The position numbers and the translations under genes were made by a program. A stretch of DNA of 64,000 bases from Hydractinia symbiolongicarpus (taxonomy: Eukaryota; Cnidaria; Hydrozoa; Anthoathecata; Hydractiniidae), in contig NC_079884.1 in assembly GCF_029227915.1 (NCBI RefSeq), positions 24,490,001 to 24,554,000 on the forward strand, given 5' to 3'. Numbering within the stretch: position 1 is the stretch's first letter; each line of letters starts with the position of its first letter. This document shows, one piece after another, positions 25,358 to 34,726 of this stretch. Under the pieces are notes generated by a model that made no database searches, had not been told where the DNA came from, and saw only the letters and a program-made list of their open reading frames with translations.

Positions 25358-26518
25358 TTATCTGTAATTTTTGGAAAAACAACTTTTACTTAATTCCATG
25401 CACTGTTTATGACTAATAATGTTGCATTGAAACACTCCATCTTTGTATGTATAAAAGGTGTCTACGCACCTTCGTAGATTGTTTTGTTGAAACAAGTGGT
25501 CAAACTCGGTTGATCTTTCGGAATCCATACTGTGAACGGTTGAACGTCTTTTTTCTTTCCCTCTCAGACAGCAACTACGATCTTTAAAATAACTGTGCAT
25601 TCTTGAATATATGAAAACGTTAACAACTGAATTCGATATCTGAAGTATATTTAAAAACGTATTGATGTCAACGAAATTATTGTACAACCCATCGCTCATA
25701 TCAAACAGCGAACCAAATATATAAAAAAATACTAAAAATATATCTTCCGGAAGAGTTAGTATCACAAACACTAAGACGACAATTTTTAAAAGCTTTCTAC
25801 CCTTTGTTGATATCGCCAACCGGTCCCATGTTGCCATAGTTACAGATCTTGTTAGAGATTTATGCATGCGAATCCTTAACGTTGCCAGAATGGATAAAGC
25901 AACAAGATCACGTGACAACTGCATAACAGATGAAGCCATTAGCAAATTAAAACGTTCAGATGCTGGAACACATGCTTCTGTGTTATGCAACCGATTTTTG
26001 ACAATTTGAAATGAAACCATGTAGGGTAAGACAAATATGATAGAGATAATAAAAACAAAAACGAACCATAAGCATATACATTTATTAGTAAGGCCAATTT
26101 TAAACGGATAGACAATTGCATGGTAACGTTCGTAGCTGATCAACACCAATATTCCTTGAGATATTGTCACACTCATTTGTAAGATTGTCGGTATAATCTT
26201 GCAACCTATGAATCCAAAATGCCACACTTGAAATTTAGTATATGTTAAGTAAAAGAAAGATGTCGGTATAAAAAGGATCGAAACACAATCTGTTACTCCT
26301 AGCAACAACAATAATGTTTCAAATCTTGTCCTGCATTTTTTACGACGAATTCCGAATATGTACAACACGAAAATGTTTCCTGGAACTCCTATCAGAAAAA
26401 TAACAGATAAGGTAGTCATAGCGATATAATCGGTTATCGAGTGTGTCAAACCAGATGGTATGCTAAAAGCTGATCTGTTCGTGGATGTTGAATTTCCAAG
26501 TATGCTAACATTCCACAT
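25358..26518 (-). CDS. Rhodopsin-class GPCR, paralogue of the receptor at 19185-20264
   Basis: Intronless; 386 residues when started at the ATG at 26518. The frame is open 27 codons further upstream (ATG at 26599), but the 26518 start is preferred because MWNVS aligns with MFNVA, the start of the paralogue. Seven membrane segments; GN 47-48 (TM1), Asp77 (TM2), Cys106 (TM3) and Cys183 (loop 2), ERY 130-132, NVFIY 300-304 in TM7 in place of NPxxY. Shared blocks with the other receptor include WHFG, GCKIIP, YERY-AIV-PF, NTFLNILQ and SVVNVFIYS. A glycosylation site NST lies at 9-11. The tail is longer than in the paralogue. The pair, in opposite orientation about 5 kb apart, is a local duplication with inversion; ligand unknown. 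Confidence 0.92.
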   Translation of the reverse strand: MWNVSILGNSTSTNRSAFSIPSGLTHSITDYIAMTTLSVIFLIGVPGNIFVLYIFGIRRKKCRTRFETLLLLLGVTDCVSILFIPTSFFYLTYTKFQVWHFGFIGCKIIPTILQMSVTISQGILVLISYERYHAIVYPFKIGLTNKCICLWFVFVFIISIIFVLPYMVSFQIVKNRLHNTEACVPASERFNLLMASSVMQLSRDLVALSILATLRIRMHKSLTRSVTMATWDRLAISTKGRKLLKIVVLVFVILTLPEDIFLVFFYIFGSLFDMSDGLYNNFVDINTFLNILQISNSVVNVFIYSRMHSYFKDRSCCLRGKEKRRSTVHSMDSERSTEFDHLFQQNNLRRCVDTFYTYKDGVFQCNIISHKQCMELSKSCFSKNYR

Positions 26519-26599
26519 TTTAAATTCAACCAAGATCTTTAAAAATTGACAATATATCGTGTCTTTTTTCCAATCAAATTTAAGATTTTCATACACCAA

Positions 26600-27623
26600 T
26601 TAAGAATCTGATTTAATACACTGGAGCTTTTTTTATTGGGGGGAGCCAACTTTTACTTATTACAAGATTCTACTTCTCTGATTTTACACTGCTCGAATCG
26701 TTGCCTTTTTTAGTTCTTCTCCAAGCTCGAAAAAATATTAATTCAGTAGTAGTCAATAGAACTGCCACGATCTACAAAAAATCAAACTGGCCTTTCTCAA
26801 ACTGCGCAGACAAACAATCCAAATTATGTGCGTGCGTGTTTTAAACAAACTCCATGTGAAAACAGAAACTAGATACTGCGAAAACGTCAAACGATGGCGC
26901 ATTTGCTTTACAAATACTTGAGTGGTCATAAAAATAATTGAGCGTGAGAGCCACTTGAAAACATTTCATTTTTTCATTAAGATCTTTGCAAACAAATGAA
27001 CGAAAGTCCTTAGAAAGTTACGTACCAAGTATACAGATGGCGCTTGTACTTACTTAGGTTATAAAATTGTTCCAATTTTTAAATGTACTATTTATTACAA
27101 CAACCCTACATTTTTAACATTTTATAGACACGAAGCAGAGATCTATGGAGAAGTTTCCCGGTCTTAACAAACTTAAAAAGTAATTGGGAATCGCGTGCGA
27201 TAAATTGAATTAAACCGCAGTTATACATTGGCAGTCGTTCCACTACGTCTCTGATATGAAAAACAATAGCTAATAATTCGATTTATGCTAAAGAAATCAG
27301 CATATCATTATTGAGTTGCATGAGTTTCTATCCTTTGCTTAATGATGGTTCCAAATTTTTCACGAAATCAAAATGGCAATTACCTTCTGGAGAGAGTTAA
27401 TGTAAAATTAAATAAGATGTCAATTCTTACGATACCAAACACATCAATGACGTAGTTTTTTACGTCAGTGGCTGTGTGTTTTAGGATTACAAAAAATACA
27501 CTATGATTAAAACATCACGACAATGTTCATGTCTCTTGTAAATGCCTCTGTATTAATTATATAATTGTTGATATTTCAAAATGATCCAAGTCCTATCAAT
27601 CCCGCAGATTTTGGAATACTTTA
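26600..27623. other. Intergenic upstream of the minus-strand GPCR
   Basis: AT-rich, no gene supported; presumably contains the promoter of the minus-strand GPCR. Confidence 0.3.
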
Positions 27624-27781
27624 TCTATATTATAATACCCGTATACGTCTGTCTGTCCATCCGTCCGTCCGTCTGTCTGTCACGCAAAATGGTAGCTTAG
27701 CTGCACAGGAAGCGAGACGTACGCAATGCGTTATAAAAAGGACGGGCGAACCCGTGGATTTTTCCACGGGCTAACGACTAG
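27624..27781 (+). mobile_element. Intact-looking non-autonomous Helitron-like element (158 bp)
   Basis: Starts TCTATATTATAATACCCG after a host A and ends with the hairpin CCCGTGG-ATTTT-TCCACGGG, then CTAACGA and CTAG before a host T. A TC start, a 3' hairpin, a terminal CTAG and insertion between A and T are the Helitron signature. Related copies in this window: 59326-59466 (clean), 33140-33255, 23449-23560 and 4194-4276 (worn). Confidence 0.8.
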
Positions 27782-28658
27782 TGTACTATAATGCTTAAGA
27801 ACATGTAATACATGGAATCACAGTCCTGATATTTACTTGTGCGCGCATCTAATTGATTACGTAATGCCTCATGCTCACGCTGAAATGGAGGTAAAAATGT
27901 AAACAAGCCAAGCGGATACGTTACCTCCATTTTTGCGCACGCAGTAAAAACACGGCACTATGATTGGGTGTTTAAAGATTAACCTATCTAATATGATAAA
28001 AAGGGAAGTTATGGTGGTAGAGAATCTTCACTCCCCAATTATGGAAAAAAATGGTTCTTTCGTGTTCGACTTTAGTCAAATTAGCATTTCACGAGATAAT
28101 ATATATCTCACAAAATCCCTCGAAAACATAGAGATACCCAAAAGTTAATCCACGCGAAGTTTGAAAAAACTTCACAAGTAGGCGCGTGCACGTTAGGACT
28201 TCTGATTCTTTACGGGTTTTCGCGTTGGGTATTTGAATGTTTTGATAGCTAGCGAGAAGTTTATAGTCCCCTTTAGCTTGCCAAGTATGCCACGTTTTTA
28301 CTAATACCTTGTCATTGAATAAAACATGCAATTAGAACGATAAAATTATCGGCAAATTGCCAAATTTTCCTCAACCCTATTTTTTAGCGAATAGTACGAT
28401 TTTTCTTGCATTTAAGCTAGGTGGGGGTATTTAAAGGAAAGTCTCAAAAAGGAGTGTGATATTTTTCTAAATACATTTTGCTTAGCTATTTTTTATTAAT
28501 TTCATAAAAAGCTATACCTTAAAAGTGCTGTAGTAATTCTATCCCTGTTAAAACCTAGCTCTTCAAGGCTAGTGTAGCATCAAAGGCTCCACGTGTTCGT
28601 ATCAAGAACTACGCCGGGCTGGGCAAAAAAACTCGAAATAGTTATGGAATATCTTTTC
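27782..28658. other. Intergenic, no gene seen
   Basis: No supportable gene; short frames at 27960-28148 and on the other strand at 28089-28331 overlap each other and lack coding features. Confidence 0.3.
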
Positions 28659-29998
28659 TTAGGGGGCGTTTGCACGTGAAATCTCATCCCGGGACGATTT
28701 TCCCCCTGTCTGTAATGAAAATCCTTACAACATTTGACGTTTTACAAGGGACTAAATTTCATCCCGTGATGAAATTAGAAAGAAAACATGTGTAAACATA
28801 ATAATTTCTTCATCCCGGTGTAGCAGATTATCTTAACTCCCTGTGAAAAATGACTCCTGGGGGCAAAATAAACTAGAGAATAATAACTCCCCTGGAGTAG
28901 AAATAACCTAGTGAATAATGACTCCCCCTGTTAATAAACACTCGCCTTATTTTTCGAAAAGAAGATCAAAGGCAAAGGTTAGGATTTCAAGAAAAAATTT
29001 TTTATCTACTGTACTTCATATTCTGTAGTCACGTGTTTTTTACAGCAAGTTTTGTCACTTCCCGCCGATTAACATTAAAAATTGTTAAATTCTACTATAT
29101 CTTTCAAATCACTAAAACTTTCTATTTTTTATTTTCAGTCCAAAGCGCAAATTTACGTTTAAAAATGCAAAAAAGTTTGCTTACAATTTTTTTAATTAAG
29201 GCAAAAATTCAGGGAAAAATCTTGGTCAGGTCATTAAAGTGGGTAAAATTTTGGTCATATAAAATTTAGTAACTGAACCTACTTTCTACCGTTCTATCCA
29301 AAAAGGGAGTAAAAATAAACTGGAGGAGTTATTATTTCCTAGGAGATGTTGACTCTAGGGAGTAACAATTAACTAGTTTACTATGACTGGGGAGTTATTA
29401 TTAACTAGTTTATCTTAACTGGGGGAGTCATTATAAACTAGTTTATTATCACTGGGAAGTCATTTTTTAGGGGAGTTAAAAAATTCCGGTGACACCGGAA
29501 TGTGAATGCTGAATGTACGCTTTTCACATTTTCTTTTGATTTTTAATGAACAGCCATAAAACATTTCGTTCTTCCTTTCCGTGATGACAGCCAAGAAAAC
29601 ACTTTGAACTAGAAAAAATATGAAAAGGTTGGTTTCAACTTTTTTTGTTGATTTATAAATCTTCAAAGTTTTTTTATATAATTCAAATTCAAGTAAATTT
29701 CACCATAAATTTATACTATTTAACCATTATTTAATTATTATTTATGGTTCTTATGCTTTTCTCTCATGTGCCATCGTTCTGCGTTTCTTTTTTGACTTTT
29801 GTACTCACTAACTAAAAAAAAATCACTTCGAATTATCATACGCAAAGTTAGCAAAATTAATGTGTCATCCCGGGACGAGATCACTCATCCCGATATGAAA
29901 ATATGCTGGTTTCATCCCGGGATGAGGCTCACGTGTGAACACTTTTCTTTTCTTGCCTGGATGAGATTTCATATCGACTGCTTGAAAACGTGGTCTTA
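28659..29998. mobile_element. Composite Harbinger-like element with internal repeat arms
   Basis: TTA is present at both borders (28659-28661, 29996-29998). Ends are related inverted sequences: GGGGGCGTTTGCACGTGAAA on the left and, on the other strand, GACCACGTTTTC with GATATGAAATCTC on the right. Both ends carry CATCCCGG/CCGGGATG motifs. The inside holds short repeats built on ACTCC with TAAACTAG, in one orientation at 28830-28940 and in the opposite at 29340-29475 (period about 32 bp). No transposase frame. A TTA target fits PIF/Harbinger; the class is inferred. Confidence 0.5.
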
Positions 29999-30738
29999 AT
30001 GCAAATAAACGTAATCGAAAATTTTAAAGTTACAGACTACATTTAGAGGTTTTACACAGAAAATCATGGAATATTGCATTTTGGCACCTGTGAAATTCAG
30101 CTAGATTTCAGTGAACTATTACTTCAAGTTAAATTTTATCATAGAATTTCTTTGTGTACTTTTAAATATGCCTATTATATTTAAAATCAATAAACGAAAA
30201 AATCAAATTAAAAATACATTGAATATAATAATTTGATACATATTAAAAAACAAAAGACAATATTTTCTAGTTCTTTTCAAACATAAAATATTTTAGATTG
30301 CTTTCTCAAAATATTTAAATCGTTTTGTCGACCTAAAATACATTTTGTTTTGCTCCTTTTTTATTATTGTATTTCTTTGTATATCTTTTCAAATATATAT
30401 TCTATTTTTGAAGAGCACTTAAAGGAACTTTACAGATATAAAAGGCAAAAAAACAAACACATTTTTACATTGTGCATATGTACGGATTTTTTCTTCCTAA
30501 GACCTTAACGTCTTTTATTTAAGAGTTTTTTGATGTTTTAAATAAAGATATCAAAATTTGGGAGAATAGTTTATTAGAAAGTAAAAATTGTTAATGATTC
30601 TACCAAAGCTAACCAAATGCTAAATATGTTTGCATTTTTTTGGAGTAAAAAGACAAGAGTTGAAGAGTGCAGCATTTGCGAGATTAGAGATCCAGAAGAT
30701 ATTGCTGGTTGCACATGAAGTTGGATCTGCAACCAAAA
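29999..30738. other. Intergenic upstream of the glutamate receptor gene
   Basis: Very AT-rich with no coding sequence; promoter and 5' UTR of the receptor gene probably lie in the last few hundred bases. Confidence 0.3.
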
Positions 30739-33700
30739 ATGATTAAATCAACAGACAAACTCAAAACTTGTTACCTCCTGTTGATACTTCTGAATCTCAC
30801 ATATTCCTCCTATATTTCATCCTCTAAGAAAAATCTCACCGGGAGAATTTTTTACTACACTGCACTACATTTTTCAAAATGTCAAATTCGTTCTGCTTCT
30901 TTGTTTGAGGCTCAAAAATGCATTTGTGTGTTATTGACTAATGATACATTTGAAAATCGCATTTTGAGCAACCAATTGACAACAAGGGTTGAATATTTAT
31001 TGATTACATTACTGAGAAGGGGATACAGAAAAAAACAGCTGGATGAACAGGTAGGCTGTGTTTTTAGGACATTTGTATAAACATATCAATCTTCAAAGAA
31101 TGCTTTATTGAACCAATCTTAAAAACATCTTTTGTGCGACTTGTGAGTAAAAACAAAAGAAGTAATTACCACCTCTTTATGTAAATTACAGAGTCATGAG
31201 TTACTGTCTCGTATTGTAGGTTGAATCTATAACACACAAATACGATTACTAACTTTTTTAGACCTGTTTTATAATAGGAGCAACTGACGAGTTTGCATAC
31301 ATACAAACCTCAATGCCAACTTTCGCAGTATTTCAATTTATACGGAGATTTAGCAATCACCTACGAAGAGAATCAAAATAATCCAGCTTACTTGAATAGC
31401 TGCGATAATGCTAAATCTACTGGCAATCTCTATCTCCCTGTCAACTTCAATCGAACATACATCAGAAGGCATCTATTGTATTGGAAATCAACTGATATAC
31501 GAACATTCATTGTCATGTGTTCCCTGGAATGTACCTCCATGATAATGGAAACAGCTGTACACGGGGGAGTTGATGGTCAAGAGTATACGTGGATTGTACA
31601 TCATCGTGACATTATGGTTGCTAAAGTTAGCCTGCCACAAAATTTATTAATTGTTACGGACAAGAAAGAGTTTCATGAAAAATATACACCAGAGGGAAAC
31701 AAAGCTCCATGCTATCATTTATCATATAAGTAAGTAGCGCAAAATTTATTCTTGTAAACTTTGTGAACCAAAATTTTCACCCGAGCCTAGTTATTTTTCT
31801 GCCCTAAATTTTTATCAGCCACTCAAAGAAAGGGTAGATGATTTGGTCGGTAGAGCGTTGGAATTAAGTAAAAAAGGTCGTGAATTCGATCCCACATAAG
31901 GTCATTGTCTAGTTTGTCAGATAGCTAGTTTTTGTACGAACTGCTCTTCTGATAATATAATTGATACAATCCACATAAAACTATTTAACCTGTTTCAATT
32001 TTAGAAAACACATTACCAACACAACAATAAAAAGTATGGCGACATTTACAGGAGAAGAGGGATCGTCTATATACGCTAAGACAAAGGGGTACAAACTGAT
32101 AGCAGTAGCTGATTATGCAAACGACAGGATCATTTTTAATTCTAAAGCGGAAAGAACACTAGAGCTCTTTCCACATAAACATGCACTGCCAATGCGCAAT
32201 GTAAGGGTGGTGACAGTTATTGATGCTCCATTTACAATGATACACAAACATTCAGAACATATACTGAACTACGATGACATGACATGCAGTACAGGCAAAT
32301 TGTGTTGGCAATACGAGTTGCATAACAATACCAAAACACGCATTCCATACTGCTGCTATGGCTATTGCATAGAGCTTTTAAATTACCTTTCGGAGGCCCT
32401 GCAGTTAGTAGCGGATATTTATATGGTTGAAGATTCGGCATACGGTCAAATTGTAAACGGAACTTGGGTTGGTATGGTGGGTGATGTTGTTGCAGGAAAA
32501 GCCGATCTTATCTTAGCAAGTTTATCCATCAATTCTAAACGAGCACAATATATCGATTTCTCCTATCCGTATATGACTGGTGGTGTTGCCTTCGTGGTGA
32601 TGGAAGAACGAAGTCAACTTGGTTTCTTCAACTTCGAATCATTCGAACCATTGTCAATCCAATTGTGGTTGATAATTATTCTATTCACCTTCCTTTCCAG
32701 TTTTTTGTTAGTTGCCATGGAAGAGAAATGCTTTGTCAATAGAAACCAGGATGTACCTTGGGAGGACCATTCTTATCCATGGGCAGAGAGCATCACATAT
32801 CTGAGTGGTTTGGTGTTTCAAAAGGATATTGCGGGTAAGAATCCGCAATATTTGAGCACGAGGATAATTTCTGTTATGATTGCTTTAGTCATGATCATCA
32901 TCATGTCAACATACACTGCGATATTGACAGCGAGTAAAGTGACACACAAAACGAAGATTCCAATCACTGGTTTAAATGATAAAAAGGTAGAGTATGTCTT
33001 CACTTTACAACTTGTATACAATTTACGGATTTGATATTTGTAAATGACTGGAAGTATTATTGAATTTTTAAATCAGTTAGAAAACCAGTTATTTAAACCC
33101 GTGAAAGTATCCACTTAAAAGGCTGCTAATTTCATCGAACTAGCTGGTAGACCGTGGATAAATCAACGGGTTCGCCCGTCCTTCATTTACCGCATTTCGC
33201 GTCTCGCTACTGCTGTTACCATTTTGCGTGACAGACAGACGTATTAAAATATAGTTAAAACCCAAATAAAACGTTTTGGAGAAAATCAACAACAACGATA
33301 ATTCTATTTCTTTGTCCGTGACTTTGCCCATACATTAATTATTTATCACAAAGCAATTACATTCTCTCACGTATAAAAACGCGTCGCGGTAAATTTAAAT
33401 TTAGCATACTATAAAATTCCCAGACAATTAAATCGTTTTATCTTATCACAAGATTTGTTTTAGCCAATTAAAAATGTTAGCAAATTTTTTAAAAAATACA
33501 GAATATATAGTTTTTACGAGATGTTTTATAGGCGCTTTTAAAGAAATTGATAGAAAATATAATCGACTTTGCTTGTCACAGATGGACAGAAGAGTTTTTG
33601 TATTTATATAAGAGACAAGACCACCAGATTAGCAAACGTTGATTTGATGATCACAAGGTTGTTACAACTCTTAAAAATTAAAATCAGACAAGAACTGGCA

Positions 33701-34653
33701 GTGACGAATTCAACTTGAAATCTAATAACAAAAAATAATAATCTTAGATTCAAAATCCAACGCATAACTTCAAATTTGGAACACTTGAAAATTCCGTTTA
33801 CAGTCAACTGTTTTCAGAAAGTGAAGACCCAACTTGGAATCGTATTGGTGCGTTTATGAACAACTACAATTACATTGACTCGGATGTTGGATTTTCAAAA
33901 TTAAAATCGGGGTATAAATTATTTTATTATTAACGAATTTTTGCAAAAGATTAAAATTTTGGTTAATAAAATTCTACTGTTATCAATATGTGTCCTTTAA
34001 AATTTCATATATTTACAAAATAAAACTAGCTCTTAATAAAACGAACAAATGCGGATCTTGATGTCAGTACAGTGTAGCTTTTGAATCAGATGTTTCCTTT
34101 TTTAACTTCATTAAATTTGACTATCTCTCTATTTCAATCATTTGAATCATATTTAGGTTTTTTATTTTCATTCTTAATATTTACCTTTAGGGAATTAGAC
34201 GCCATCTTTCAAGGTTCTTACAGTTCTCTGCATTACATGTCCAAAGATTGCAGGTTGCAGTTTGCTGGAGATATCATACCAGAATCCGGTTTTGGACTAG
34301 GTTTAAAAAAAGGATCTTTACTTAAAAACGAGATCTCAGAAATGATCCGGAAATATGAAGAAGACGGGACATTGTCTAAATTAAACGACAAGTGGATTGA
34401 TAAAGTATGTTCAGAAGTTGAACATGGGCAAACAATAGAAGTATTCCATCAATTTGGTATTACTTATTTTGGTGGGCTGTTTGTGGTGATGATGTTTTGG
34501 ACGGCGTTATCTGTGCTAATTCTGATAAGCGAAAAAATAGTTAGTAGATTTTGTGCGAGATGTAAAGGAAGGCAAACAAAAGTCGAATTAGAGGATACAG
34601 AAAGGACTTTATTTTACATCAATAAGAATCCAGGTTTATCTGATAGCCTGTGA
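30739..34653 (+). CDS. NMDA-receptor-like ionotropic glutamate receptor subunit
   Basis: Five exons: 30739-31050, 31278-31729, 32005-32986, 33748-33911 and 34191-34653; phases 0,2,0,2; 790 aa. An in-frame ATG at 30715 would add eight residues, but the signal peptide (KTCYLLLILLNLTYSS) fits a start at 30739. Order: amino-terminal domain (to about 310), ligand lobe S1 (320-460) with CCYGYCIELL and SINSKRAQYIDFS containing Arg434, M1 (472-494), pore loop (515-529), M3 ending STYTAILTAS (556-565), lobe S2 with FKFGTLENS and SGELDAIF, M4 (726-750), short cytoplasmic tail. The S1 motif is closest to GluN1-type subunits. Oddities: Gly645 stands where receptors keep the acidic residue that binds the agonist amino group, the pore N-site is Gln527, and the amino-terminal domain is shorter than usual. 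It should be a ligand-gated cation channel subunit; ligand uncertain. Confidence 0.88.
31835..31905 (+). repeat. tRNA-like (pol III promoter) relic in intron 2 of the receptor gene
   Basis: TTGGTCGGTAGAGCG resembles an A box, and GGTCGTGAATTCGATCCCAC a B box with T-arm, at tRNA-like spacing. No acceptor stem closes, so it is a SINE head or tRNA pseudogene, not a functional tRNA. Confidence 0.45.
33140..33255 (-). mobile_element. Worn Helitron-like element in intron 3 of the receptor gene
   Basis: CTAG at 33140, then ACCGTGG-ATAAAT-CAACGGG (hairpin with mismatches), GTTCGCCCGTCC, CATTTTGCGTGACAGACAGA and a degraded right end AAAATATAG. Same family as 27624-27781. Confidence 0.65.
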
Positions 34654-34720
34654 TCTGAACATATAATATTAGTTATAATCTATTATTTAATTGACGCATT
34701 CACATTTAATTTAAATAGTA

Positions 34721-34726
34721 AATAAA
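34721..34726 (+). terminator. Candidate polyadenylation signal of the glutamate receptor gene
   Basis: AATAAA 68 bases after the TGA stop, correct orientation. Confidence 0.5.

Noticed and set aside
26519-26599. Upstream 27 codons of the minus-strand GPCR frame
   Set aside because: No counterpart in the paralogue, and the ATG at 26518 gives an N-terminus that aligns with it. Not fully excluded.
31262-31380. Acceptor at 31261 for exon 2 of the glutamate receptor
   Set aside because: In the required phase it meets a stop within 40 codons; the acceptor at 31277 keeps the long frame open and conserved.
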